This document shows positions 33,183 through 42,705 of a DNA stretch of 64,000 nucleotides, one piece after another. Below the pieces are notes generated by a model. That model was not told the origin of the DNA. It made no database searches and saw only the letters and a program-made list of their open reading frames with translations. Source of the stretch: Bactrocera neohumeralis (Eukaryota > Arthropoda > Insecta > Diptera > Tephritidae); the NCBI RefSeq assembly GCF_024586455.1, contig NW_026089624.1, forward strand, positions 9,577,341 through 9,641,340, in the 5' to 3' direction. The position numbers and the translations under genes are program-made. Position 1 is the stretch's first letter. Every line of letters starts with the position of its first letter.

Positions 33183-33593
33183 TTGTATGTAAATATATAT
33201 ACCCATTGTTTCATACAAAATCGCTGTTGTCACGAACAACCAATGGCCGAACTTCACGCTTTGTCAAAAAGTCAATGTGTCGAAGGACTGACGCGACGAC
33301 AAAGCGTCACATTGTGTTGTTGGTGCAAAATCCAAGTTGTGCCGAAAAAAATAAACGAATGGCCGCTGATTGTCACCGCTTCCCTTGCCGCTGAAACAGC
33401 TTCGCCTACAAACCAGCATAAATATGTATGTTTATGTGTGAGCTTGCATACATATCGACGCAGCTGCGTAAAAATATTTCAGAATTACAAAAATATTTTT
33501 TACATTTTTTACCTTGACAAATACAGTCAATCCCGGGTATGCGCCACAATCAAAGATACAGATTTTTGTGGTTCGTTAAAAATAAAAATATAA
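33183..33593 (+). other. Unrecognised open frame (136 codons)
   Basis: Contains a GC-richer core (33240-33420) encoding a Cys/Lys-containing segment (TLCCWCKIQVVPKK). I recognise no domain, and the last part overlaps the Tigger-like MITE that starts at 33524, so at most the first 110 codons could be an old exon. Weak candidate. Confidence 0.2.
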
Positions 33594-33771
33594 TATGGTA
33601 CATAAGCGAGTGCGTATACTTAAGCGGGTGGTACTTAAAACAATAATTTCTATGTATTTTAAAGAACAAACCGTGAGATGCAGCAAGATATAATATACAA
33701 GGCTGTTAAGAGTGATGAGGGAGGGATTTGATTTTCATTTAAGCGGAGTACTACTTAACCGGGATTGACTG
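33524..33771. mobile_element. Tigger-like MITE (248 bp, TA flanked)
   Basis: CAGTCAATCCCGGGTATGCG at the left and (reverse complement) CAGTCAATCCCGGTTAAGTA at the right; TA at 33522-33523 and 33772-33773. The CAGT ends are those of the pogo/Tigger group, but the sequence differs from the pogo-like element at 23897. Confidence 0.85.
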
Positions 33772-34095
33772 TACACATAAATCAGAGAATATTGAATATT
33801 TTCTTTGAAATATTTCTTGACTTGAAATCGACAAATAAACTATGTTGTCAATTTTTTTCTAATATATTTTAATACTTATACTTGCGGGGTTATCCTTTTT
33901 CCTTCCATAAAATTTCAGAAATATATTCAATTTATGAATTTTAGCTTTCGCCAAAAGCTGCTTGTAGGCAAAGGCATGCTCTGGGAGAGGTATGGTTTAC
34001 GAATGAATCAGATTTGCTCGTTGAAGGTGCGCTTGCGTTTATGAATAAAAATTTTGTCGTTGTGTAATTAACTAAGTATGTATTTTGACGTCGGC
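33772..34095. other. Short AT-rich interval, no gene
   Basis: Nothing recognisable before the errantivirus target duplication. Confidence 0.4.
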
Positions 34096-34099
34096 CGCG
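34096..34099. repeat. CGCG target duplication, left (errantivirus 1)
   Basis: CGCG precedes the AGTTTTAGG terminus and recurs at 41038-41041. Confidence 0.85.
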
Positions 34100-34669
34100 A
34101 GTTTTAGGTTTGTTCGAGCGGAGGAATAAAAATGCCAATGATGTTGTTTCTATGACATTATATTTTATTCTCTGATGTTTCAAGTTATGTTCTGACATTA
34201 TATAACTACTAAAGTGATTACATATTTTCTTAATCTATTTCTTTGTTTTGTTTATTTTCTTATGAAATACAATATTTGTAAAATGTAATCTTATTTTCTA
34301 TTGAATGCAAACAAACATGACTGTGGGGTTTACCCGATAATGTTTGGGTTATCATTATAGTCAAACATAAGGACCAAAACATGTTTGTATGCATTTGCAT
34401 TATGAATACAATATTTGTAAAATGTAATCTTATTTTCTATTGAATGCAAACAAACATGACTGTGGGGTTTTGATAATGTTTGGGTTATCATTATAGTCAA
34501 ACATAAGGACCAAAACATGTTTGTATACATTTGCATTATGTTCTTTATCTCTACTTGTTATCTTATATTTTTTGTAATGTTTACTTGTTTTTCTTTAATC
34601 TTTTATTTTGTCCAATTTATAGTATTTTGTTGTGTGGTGTCTGGTTGGGATGATAGTGTACACATAACT
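34100..34669 (-). repeat. 3' LTR, errantivirus 1 (570 bp)
   Basis: Contains a tandem duplication of 139 bp: the unit starting ATACAATATTTGTAAAATG at 34267 recurs at 34406. The same duplication is present in the other LTR, so it predates this insertion. Confidence 0.92.
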
Positions 34670-36063
34670 CCTCCCTCCCTTAATGGAAAACTCTCCTGAG
34701 TTTGAATAGTATTGTTTTTCATTTTTTTAATTTTACAAGATATTAAAATTATTATTATAATCACAATAATACTTAAAATTGATATTCCAATATGAGAGAT
34801 ATTTTTGTGATATTTTAATTCATTAATTTCTTTTAAATTTTCTTCGTTTTTAAATACAAGGTCGTTAATTGTAATTTTGTTAGTGAAATTGTGAGTATCA
34901 TAGTTTGGATAATAGAATCTCTGATTGTATGAAATTTTAGTATTTGAGAATGTTTGGTATAGGGTCTTAATAGTGCAGTTATTATAATGAATCAATGTAG
35001 TGTTTTTCAACTTAATTTTTCTGTTGTCGCAGTTCTGGTTTAGTTCTATGCCATTTGCATTTTTTATTAAAATAGTTTCTTCATCAATTTGTAAAATTTC
35101 TGTAATGCTATTTTTGATAAGTTCACAATTTAATAAGTAGATGCAATGTTTAGAAATTTGTAGTTCATTGAGTGTTTTAGCTTCTTCGAATTTATAAGTG
35201 ACATTTTTGTATTCAAAAACATTTTCGATTTCTGCTGTTATTTCTTTACCTGCTGTGTTTGGTATAGGAATAATAGTTTTTAATTGTACCGATTGAAATT
35301 CTTTTGGGATTTTGACTACGAACATTAACAAATTTTCTTTATATTCCAAGGCGCATAATTTTATATATTGAAGTTTGTTGAGGTCTATGTTGTAATTATA
35401 AATTTCTTCATTTGTTAAAATGCTTGGGTGAAAAATACCATTTTTTGCTGAAATAATGTTTTCCTGAATCTGGTTTACTGCGTCTTTGAGAATGTTTATC
35501 TTTATTGTTTGTTCATGAAGAATCAATATTTTGTCTGTTCTCTCTTGATACACTAAAGAATTATTTCTTTCGTCTTCAATAATTTGTTTTAATTTTGTAA
35601 ACGTGTTCGAAAAGAAATTATTAATTTTTATTTGGTGGTCGAGAGCTGTAATTGAATTATGTAAATTTTCATCTACTTTCTTAAGGTGATTTTCAATATC
35701 TATTCTATCTCCATCATCCATCGTTCCAAATAGAAATTTATGTACAGAACCTATACCGTTAATTAACCCTCTCTTTTTTCTACTAACTTCTTTTCTTGGG
35801 ATTAATGTTTTGATTTTACCTCTCAAGATTTCAATTTCATTAGATAGGGTGTAGTAATGTAAATGTGAATATGTTTGCGAGATTTTTGTTATATTATTTA
35901 GTATGTAAAGAATTTCGCGAGGGTCAATTATGTGAATTACGAGGTCAGATGATGTAACAATCTGTTTAGTGTTGGTGATAATTTCTGCGTATCCATTGTC
36001 GGTATGTATTTCATGTACTTCCAGTTTGGCTGCATTGCTAATTATTACAATTGCTATCATCAA
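34603..36063 (-). CDS. env: Errantivirus 1 Env (F-like fusion glycoprotein)
   Basis: Intact 486-codon frame. Hydrophobic N-terminus (residues 1-12, probable signal peptide); RKKR furin-type site at about residues 95-98, followed at once by a Gly/hydrophobic fusion-peptide-like segment; several N-x-S/T sites; one strong membrane span at about residues 426-444, then a basic cytoplasmic tail. This layout is that of insect errantivirus Env, which is related to baculovirus F proteins and mediates membrane fusion and particle transfer. The last codons pass through the polypurine tract into the 3' LTR. Env of this group is normally made from a spliced RNA. No internal stop is seen. Confidence 0.85.
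   Translation of the reverse strand: MMIAIVIISNAAKLEVHEIHTDNGYAEIITNTKQIVTSSDLVIHIIDPREILYILNNITKISQTYSHLHYYTLSNEIEILRGKIKTLIPRKEVSRKKRGLINGIGSVHKFLFGTMDDGDRIDIENHLKKVDENLHNSITALDHQIKINNFFSNTFTKLKQIIEDERNNSLVYQERTDKILILHEQTIKINILKDAVNQIQENIISAKNGIFHPSILTNEEIYNYNIDLNKLQYIKLCALEYKENLLMFVVKIPKEFQSVQLKTIIPIPNTAGKEITAEIENVFEYKNVTYKFEEAKTLNELQISKHCIYLLNCELIKNSITEILQIDEETILIKNANGIELNQNCDNRKIKLKNTTLIHYNNCTIKTLYQTFSNTKISYNQRFYYPNYDTHNFTNKITINDLVFKNEENLKEINELKYHKNISHIGISILSIIVIIIIILISCKIKKMKNNTIQTQESFPLREGGVMCTLSSQPDTTQQNTINWTK
34670..34685 (-). promoter_or_regulatory. Polypurine tract (plus-strand primer), errantivirus 1
   Basis: In element orientation AAGGGAGGGAGG directly precedes the 3' LTR. It lies inside the env reading frame, which reads through it. 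Confidence 0.85.
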
Positions 36064-36087
36064 TGTTATTTTGAAGATGTATTTGAC

Positions 36088-37557
36088 CTAAAAATTTGTT
36101 GGACGTTTAATATTTGTCGGGTGAATATTATCTAATGGTAATTTTCTATACCTTGGTTCGTATTTGTGCCGAACTGCTTTATAATTTTTTACGTAACCTT
36201 CTTTTTGAGTGTTATTAAACTCTTCTCTATTTCTATTTAGTTTTCCTATGCATTTTTCTTTAGTCTTCTGAATAGTGTCTTTAATCAAATTCTTATCAGT
36301 TTTTCCATTTATAACCTCAAGAGGTGTGGCTTTAATTGTAGAATGATAAGATTTGTTATACCATTCTATGCTTTGAAATACTTTTTCCGCTGTCGAAAGG
36401 CTTGGTTTTTCAATTTCTAGGACTCTAATTCTTTCGGATAGAGTATTATGAAATCTTTCGATATCTGAATTCCCAGTATGACTGTTTGGTTTTGTAAAAT
36501 GAACTTCTATTTCTTCTTTCCTAAAAAAATCTTTTATGTTAATTGAGTTGAATTCATTATCTAATATTAACATTCTGGGTCTACCTTTGATAGAAAAGAA
36601 TAATCTAAGCTTTTCTATAATAGTTATACTGTTTCTATCTTCTAGCTGAAATGCCATAGCAAATTTCGCAAATTTGTCTATAAAAGTAAGGAAGTAACAT
36701 TTTTTATTTATGTATATATCCGCGTGAACTATTTCATTTATATCTGATGGTGTTTTCGTTAATTGAAATTTTGGTTTTAAAGGTTTTCTATCATATTTTG
36801 CTCTATTGCAAACGTCGCAATTATTTATATATTTTTGAATCAAAACTTTCAAATTTTTCCAGTATATTAGTTTTTTCAATTTTTCATAATTTTCGTTAAT
36901 ACCTGCATGGCCTGTTTCATTTTTATGATATTGAGCAATTTGTTTATAAACTTGTTCTTCATTTTTCATATCTTTAGCATGGAATTCACATCTAAAAAAC
37001 TTTACATGTCTATTAAATATTTGAATAAGCTTTTGCTGAACTATATTGTACTGATTATCGGTTAAATAAGAAAAAATACCTACTTTTCCACTATTTATGT
37101 GCTTACGACAAAGATCTATGAAATTATTATTTTTTATATCTTCTGCGCTAATAAAAATTTTCTTCGTGTTGTCTAGTTCTTCAGATTCCATAATTTTCTT
37201 GTTTGTTAAAATGATTTGTGTATTGAAGCGATTTACAATAGTGTGTAAAATTGGAAAATGATCATTTAGTTCCTCCTCTTGAGAGTGGATTGTAGCATTT
37301 GTGCTTATGTTGTCTTCTTCCAATGAATGAATCTCGCCTGTGTTACTATCTATTCTACTTAGAAAATCGGCTACGTTATTTTCCTTTCCTTTCACGTAAT
37401 TTATATTAATATTGTATTCACCTAGTTTAATTAACCATCTTTGCAATCTTGGGTTAATGTCTTTTCCCTTGTTTTTTATTTGGAGCCACTTAAGTGGTTG
37501 GTGATCGGTTAAGAGATCGAATGCTCTGCCATAAATGTATGGTCTATAATATGTCAC
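36088..37557 (-). CDS. pol: Errantivirus 1 Pol, RNase H and integrase part
   Basis: 489-codon frame continuing Pol after a frameshift. It starts in RNase H (DLLTDHQPLKWLQ and the following catalytic-domain end), then the integrase zinc-binding domain (HKNETGHAG, CDVCNRAK, about residues 208-255) and the DDE core: HADIY (first Asp, near residue 285), LDNEFNS (second) and DIERFHNT (Glu). A GPY-like C-terminal part is weak. Integrase of this group chooses the CGCG target. Only the upstream shift near 37690 prevents continuous Gag-Pol synthesis. Confidence 0.88.
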   Translation of the reverse strand: MTYYRPYIYGRAFDLLTDHQPLKWLQIKNKGKDINPRLQRWLIKLGEYNININYVKGKENNVADFLSRIDSNTGEIHSLEEDNISTNATIHSQEEELNDHFPILHTIVNRFNTQIILTNKKIMESEELDNTKKIFISAEDIKNNNFIDLCRKHINSGKVGIFSYLTDNQYNIVQQKLIQIFNRHVKFFRCEFHAKDMKNEEQVYKQIAQYHKNETGHAGINENYEKLKKLIYWKNLKVLIQKYINNCDVCNRAKYDRKPLKPKFQLTKTPSDINEIVHADIYINKKCYFLTFIDKFAKFAMAFQLEDRNSITIIEKLRLFFSIKGRPRMLILDNEFNSINIKDFFRKEEIEVHFTKPNSHTGNSDIERFHNTLSERIRVLEIEKPSLSTAEKVFQSIEWYNKSYHSTIKATPLEVINGKTDKNLIKDTIQKTKEKCIGKLNRNREEFNNTQKEGYVKNYKAVRHKYEPRYRKLPLDNIHPTNIKRPTNF

Positions 37558-37658
37558 TGCCCAGACAATAGCTAGTAGTTCTTTTTCTGTAGTGGAATAA
37601 CTTCTTTCGTGTTTGTTAAGTGTTCGACTAGCATAGCTTATAGGATGACTGTCCTGGG

Positions 37659-39509
37659 TTAATACTGCGCCAATTGCAAAGTCACTTGCATCAGTTGAAA
37701 TGCCAAATTTTTGTTAAAGTCTGGATATTTCAATATTGGTGGGCTTACTAATAGATTTTTAAGTTTTTCAAAGGATGATATGTACTGAGGATCGCGAGTG
37801 TTTATTTTAATATCCTTTTTTAAATATTTTGTTAAACCATGTGCTACTTTAGCGTAATCTCTTACAAATTTTCTATAATAACCTGTTATACCTAGGAATG
37901 ATTTAATTTGCTTTGATGTAGTAGGCAACTTTAGTTTTTGTATGTTTTCGATTTTGCTTAAATTTGGTTGTATCCCTTCTGTTGTTAAAGTGTGACCTAG
38001 AAATTCAGTTGTTTTCGCGAAAAATTTGCATTTATCTACCTGAATCTTTAAATTATGTTTTCTTAATGCTGAAAATATTTTGGTGATATTTTGGGTATGT
38101 TCTTCAATACTTGAACTAAAAATTAAGATGTCGTCTAAATAAACTACACATATCTTGTTGATATATTCCCTAAGAACTGAATTCATTAAACGTTGGAAAG
38201 TTGCTGGTGCATTCTTTAGTCCGAACGGCATTCTTATAAATTCAAAGTGTCCTTGGGGTGTAGAGAAAGCTGTTTTTGGTCTATCTTCTTCTTTTATTAA
38301 TACTTGATGAAAGCCTTTTGCAAGATCTAATGTTGTAAAATACTGAGCTCTTCCAAGTTTGCTGAGTATTGTTTCTATATGGGGTATTGGAAATTTGTCA
38401 TCTATAGTGACTTCGTTTAGCTTCCTGTAGTCAATAACTATTCTCCATTTTTTCTTCATTGAATTGTCTTGCTTTTTCGGTACAATCCAAAGAGGCGAGT
38501 TGTACGGGGAATTACTTTCTTTAATTATACCTTGGCGCAACATCTCGTTCATCTGTCTAATAATTTCTTCTTCATGAATTTGGGGATATCTATAAATTTT
38601 ATTATAAGTTGGTCTACTTGTTTTTGTAACTATTTCATGCTGAATTTCATGAGTATGAGAAAGGTTTTTACCTTCTTGGAAAAATAAATCGCTATTTGCT
38701 TTTAGAATGTATTCTAATTTTTGCTTTTCTTCTTCATTCATGTCACTATTTGATAAAATATCTAGCAAATTCTCTTTACATTCTATAAGTATATTAATAT
38801 CTTCGTAATTGTAAGGGCATGAGTTTATAAATTTAATTTTATTGCCGTTTATTTCTACATACTCCTTTTCTAAGTTAATTATTGCTTTAATAGGTTTTAA
38901 AATATTTTGTCCTATTATTGCATCAAAGTTTTTATTTTTTATGTTGGTTAGTTTCCAATGTATATAACTTTTTTCATTGAATTCGTTTGGGGTTGGGGTG
39001 ACTAACTCTTTATTTAGGGAAAAATTTTCCTTAATGGTGCTAAAGTGTATTGGTTTATCAAGCTCAATGCATTCATAATCTTTTAACACATTATATTTCA
39101 ATAATGATGTTGTAGACCCTGTGTCAATAAGACATTTAATTTTGGAATTTTTTATGGTCACTTCTATTATCGGTAACGATTGTTTTGGGCTGGCAACCGA
39201 AAATTTGCTTGTTCTTGAACGTGATCTATTTCCATCGGTTCGGGGGGTTTTGTCTCCTTTGGACTGAATTATATCTTCTAGATTGTTGTGAATTATTTTG
39301 CCTACTTTGTCCAAAGCTAAATTGTTGATAATTGTCATTTTGGTTAGAATTGTTACGAAATTCTCTCGGCTGATTTTGTCCAAATTGAAAATTATTGGAA
39401 TTTTGCATATACTGGTTATTATTGAAATTGCCAAAATTGTGAGACAAAGAATTTCTATTTGAAAAATTTCTATAATTATTTCTTTTATAATTGTTTTGTC
39501 TTTTATCAA
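37659..39509 (-). CDS. pol: Errantivirus 1 Pol, protease and reverse transcriptase part
   Basis: 616-codon frame overlapping the end of gag by 284 bp in another frame, as expected for -1 ribosomal frameshifting. Protease active site DTGS at residues 129-132 (CLIDTGSTTSLL). RT motifs: YRKLNEVTIDDKFPIP, TTLDLAKGFHQ (first catalytic Asp), RMPFGLKNAPATFQ and VVYLDDILIF with YLDD at 457-460, then the connection/RNase H start (FLGITGYYRKF). The real product begins in gag, so the first codons of this frame are not an independent start. A one-base shift near 37690 (run of A) separates it from the rest of Pol. Confidence 0.88.
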   Translation of the reverse strand: MIKDKTIIKEIIIEIFQIEILCLTILAISIITSICKIPIIFNLDKISRENFVTILTKMTIINNLALDKVGKIIHNNLEDIIQSKGDKTPRTDGNRSRSRTSKFSVASPKQSLPIIEVTIKNSKIKCLIDTGSTTSLLKYNVLKDYECIELDKPIHFSTIKENFSLNKELVTPTPNEFNEKSYIHWKLTNIKNKNFDAIIGQNILKPIKAIINLEKEYVEINGNKIKFINSCPYNYEDINILIECKENLLDILSNSDMNEEEKQKLEYILKANSDLFFQEGKNLSHTHEIQHEIVTKTSRPTYNKIYRYPQIHEEEIIRQMNEMLRQGIIKESNSPYNSPLWIVPKKQDNSMKKKWRIVIDYRKLNEVTIDDKFPIPHIETILSKLGRAQYFTTLDLAKGFHQVLIKEEDRPKTAFSTPQGHFEFIRMPFGLKNAPATFQRLMNSVLREYINKICVVYLDDILIFSSSIEEHTQNITKIFSALRKHNLKIQVDKCKFFAKTTEFLGHTLTTEGIQPNLSKIENIQKLKLPTTSKQIKSFLGITGYYRKFVRDYAKVAHGLTKYLKKDIKINTRDPQYISSFEKLKNLLVSPPILKYPDFNKNLAFQLMQVTLQLAQY

Positions 39510-40170
39510 ATTGTATTAGCAAACCTGTCTCTTGAAGAACGCTAAAAGCCTCTCTAATGGTGCTTATATTTCTACTAATCACTACACTGCTTAAGTTGGG
39601 GTGTATCCCATTTAAAAATGTTTTTAGAATTAAACTTTCGTTGTTAATTGGGGAAAATTCTATAGGCTTTATCCTATCGAATTCATGTTTTAAATTTAGT
39701 TTATCTAAAATATCTTTTAAATTTTGGAAATATTGACTTACGTTATAGTTTCGTAGTACAATCGCCTGATTGTAAAGGGTGTGGTACGACTCCTTTACTC
39801 CAAAATTCTTTATGAGTTCTTCTCTCATTTGCTGCCATGTTGGTGTAGGTCCCAAAGGCCGGATGACATTTGCTGCTTCTCCTTTAATTTTTTTTTTGAC
39901 GTGTCGCTGCGTTACAAATTCCAACATTGATGGGTTGGGGTTGAATAAAGGAAGGATCATGTCAACTTCCCTGATGAATGATGATAAATCTCTGCCGTCA
40001 AAGTCCATGATTCTTGAAGCTTCCTTCAAAATTTGCGATCCTGTCATCTGAAGTGGTTGCTGCTCGCCTGGATTCATTGCTGATGTATCCTCTTTTATTA
40101 CAACTGAACTTGTTGTTGTTGCTTTGTATGGTGCACTTCGCTCTTTCTGCGTCTTCTGTGTGTGGGGCAT
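39226..40170 (-). CDS. gag: Errantivirus 1 Gag
   Basis: 314-codon intact frame. A capsid-like helical domain (about residues 45-225, with FIREVDMILPLF and YFQNLKDILDKLNLKH) is followed by an Asn/Gln/Arg-rich RNA-binding tail (225-314) and no CCHC knuckle, which is usual for the 17.6/ZAM group. Its 3' end overlaps pol. Gag forms the particle shell. The start at 40170 is the first ATG after the leader. Confidence 0.88.
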   Translation of the reverse strand: MPHTQKTQKERSAPYKATTTSSVVIKEDTSAMNPGEQQPLQMTGSQILKEASRIMDFDGRDLSSFIREVDMILPLFNPNPSMLEFVTQRHVKKKIKGEAANVIRPLGPTPTWQQMREELIKNFGVKESYHTLYNQAIVLRNYNVSQYFQNLKDILDKLNLKHEFDRIKPIEFSPINNESLILKTFLNGIHPNLSSVVISRNISTIREAFSVLQETGLLIQFDKRQNNYKRNNYRNFSNRNSLSHNFGNFNNNQYMQNSNNFQFGQNQPREFRNNSNQNDNYQQFSFGQSRQNNSQQSRRYNSVQRRQNPPNRWK

Positions 40171-40449
40171 TAATCTTTAATCCCACTCTTCCTGGTAATG
40201 TTGATGGGCGGAATGAAGCTATTCTTCGCCTTCACAAATTGTAGTCCTCGGACTCTCTCCCCGACGTTCCAGATAACTTGTGTAGAAACTTAAATTTCTT
40301 AAACTTGGCTATCTGTGCCGACCGACTTATATATTTGTATATATAAGAGATCTTTTAAAATGGGAGCTAATCTTAAGATTTGCTTCCCGTTGCTAAAGCT
40401 TACGAAACTTAAAAACTTCAGTTTTTAGTATCGCTCAACTTTGCAGTTT

Positions 40450-40467
40450 GTTTTTACCGACTGCGCC
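40450..40467 (-). promoter_or_regulatory. Primer-binding site, errantivirus 1 (tRNA-Ser type)
   Basis: In element orientation GGCGCAGTCGGTAAAAAC follows the 5' LTR; with the last T of the LTR it begins TGGCGCAGTCGGT, as in 17.6, 297 and ZAM. Confidence 0.8.
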
Positions 40468-41037
40468 AGTTTTAGGTTTGTTCGAGCGGAGGAATAAAAA
40501 TGCCAATGATGTTGTTTCTATGACATTATATTTTATTCTCTGATGTTTCAAGTTATGTTCTGCTTATATAACTACTAAAGTGATTACAATTTTCTTAATC
40601 TATTTCTTTGTTTTGTTTATTTTCTTATGAAATACAATATTTGTAAAATGTAATCTTATTTTCTATTGAATGCAAACAAACATGACTGTGGGGTTTACCC
40701 GATAATGTTTGGGTTATCATTATAGTCAAACATAAGGACCAAAACATGTTTGTATGCATTTGCATTATGAATACAATATTTGTAAAATGTAATCTTATTT
40801 TCTATTGAATGCAAACAAACATGACTGTGGGGTTTACCCGATAATGTTTGGGTTATCATTATAGTCAAACATAAGGACCAAAACATGTTTGTATACATTT
40901 GCATTATGTTCTTTATCTCTACTTGTTATCTTATATTTTTTGTAATGTTTACTTGTTTTTCTTTAATCTTTTATTTTGTCCAATTTATAGTATTTTGTTG
41001 TGTGGTGTCTGGTTGGGATGATAGTGTACACATAACT
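40468..41037 (-). repeat. 5' LTR, errantivirus 1 (570 bp)
   Basis: Same ends and same 139-bp internal duplication (40632 and 40771) as the 3' LTR. It will contain the promoter and poly-A signal. Confidence 0.92.
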
Positions 41038-41041
41038 CGCG
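41038..41041. repeat. CGCG target duplication, right (errantivirus 1)
   Basis: Two bases (CG) separate it from the terminus of errantivirus 2 at 41044, so errantivirus 1 inserted into a CGCGCG at the edge of the older element. Confidence 0.85.
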
Positions 41042-41043
41042 CG

Positions 41044-41365
41044 AGTTAAATAATAATAGTTTTGGGTTTATTATTATTCTTTATTGAGCTCAATATACCT
41101 TCTTGGTTTGTGGTAATACTAAGACTAAAAGACATTAGGTTTGCTTACAACTATTTGTAGTATCGACAGAACATTCATGTTGATCTGTTGTGTTCTTATT
41201 TTAAGCTGATAAATATTTTTGGATAAGTTCTTATCTGTTACTAATAATTACAATACATTATTATGTGTATATGTCATGAGACATGTTTTTATGTTTACAG
41301 CTGATAAGGATTTATTGATGTATTTGGGTTCGTGAGTATGATAAGGAATGCTATCTTCCTTAACT
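41044..41365 (-). repeat. 3' LTR, errantivirus 2 (322 bp)
   Basis: AGTTAAATAATA to TTCCTTAACT, i.e. AGTTA...TAACT ends, with a purine tract (AGAGAGGAG in element orientation) adjoining at 41366-41374. No partner LTR is in the window. Confidence 0.75.
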
Positions 41366-41462
41366 CTCCTCTCTGTTAAAATGAAATGTCATCATTTCAA
41401 AGGCGCTGTGTTTGGAGTCGCTGTACTTCCATTTCATATACCTGCTCGAAAACTCGGCGTTT

Positions 41463-42705
41463 TTATGCTTCTTGTTTAATCTGGTAACATTTACATGCCT
41501 TTACTGAGGCGTATATAAATAATCCTAATATTATTACTAAAAGAATAGCATAGCTTAAAAATTGTAAAGGGCGTTCCTCAACAGGAATTAGGTATTTGTA
41601 CATTTCTTGTATATTAGAAAATTTATAATTCGATTTGGATTCTAATATTTTCATATATGTCTTATTATCTAAAGTAGTGCTAATATTAAACTGAATTAAT
41701 TTTGTGCCTGTAATATTTTGGCCGTTCCATATATGGTTTCTGTCAATTATAATATTTCCGTGAGCTAATATTAATAATGGCACATTGTTTTCTCGAACAA
41801 TATTACAATATGCTTTGTCCTTATGTAGTAAAGGGATGGTACAATTATCTTGCAATTCTTGTTTACAAATATTTATTCCTACATTATTTTTACACTTAGA
41901 TACTCTTATAAATTTATTTTCACATTTTGCTATTTTTCTTTCAATTTGTAATTTTCCATGTTTGTAGGCTAACGGAATTAAATTGTATAATTTACATTTA
42001 TTATTAATGATTATATATTGGGTATTTATATATTGTGATTATCGCATTCCTGTACATACATACGTGAATATCCGAATATTCTAATATATTTACGACAGGA
42101 ACATCAAAAATTTCATTTGAAATCAATTCGTGAACATTGTTCAAGTTTAAAGTTCCAGAGTAAAAATTTCCATTTCAAGCAAAATTAATTGTATTTGTAA
42201 TTGTCTCTATCTCTTTTTAAACTTCTCTGATTACAAATTCTTCTACGACAGATTTCGGATCTAATTTTTCTAATAATTTGTCAAACTGAGAGTTAATCTT
42301 CCTTTGTTTGTTATTGTTTTCAATTAAGTAATTTAAGCCTGTTTTTATTTCTATTAAATCGTCATGGTCTGGTGTTCCTGTGACGAATTTTATAATTGAG
42401 CCTAAAAAATTTAGTGAACGTCGTGCCCTATAGTTTGTGGGTATTAATTGTGATTTTAAAGCCTCTATTTTACTGACAAGAATAGCCTCTTCTTCATTCG
42501 CATTTGCATTATACCTGTTCCTCATTATATTTTCGTACGCTGTAAGTATTGTCGTTAAATTGGCTACATGGTACAAAAATTGTGTGTCTTCAAATAAATA
42601 CACTATGTCTGTCTCAGTCAAAACAAGTTTTCTATTACTGAGGTCAGTCACTAAATATGTAAAAGAGGAGTAAATTGTAAATAATGTTATAATACCGCTG
42701 TACAT
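41463..42705 (-). pseudogene. env: Errantivirus 2 Env (broken)
   Basis: N-terminal piece 42705-42217 has a hydrophobic start, an RARR furin-type site followed by a fusion-peptide-like stretch and a PDHDD motif typical of gypsy Env. The C-terminal piece (about 42000-41463) is Cys-rich and ends with a membrane span (LSYAILLVIILGLFIYASV) and a short Cys/Lys tail. Stops and shifts between 42216 and 42000 separate them. Compared with errantivirus 1 Env the two are diverged. Confidence 0.8.

Larger units (their letters stand above)
34100..41037 (-). mobile_element. Errantivirus (gypsy-group, ZAM/17.6-like), nearly intact, 6.9 kb
   Basis: Two 570-bp LTRs, gag, pol and env on the minus strand, a polypurine tract, a tRNA-Ser type primer site and a 4-bp CGCG duplication. 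LTR ends are AGTTATGTG and CCTAAAACT in element orientation. By eye the LTRs differ by only a few small indels (near 34187, 34215 and 34468), so the insertion is recent compared with its neighbours. One frameshift in pol (near 37690) is the only obvious lesion. Confidence 0.93.

Noticed and set aside
33941..34198. Minus-strand 85-codon frame crossing the errantivirus left end
   Set aside because: Spans the boundary between host DNA and LTR; no family resemblance.
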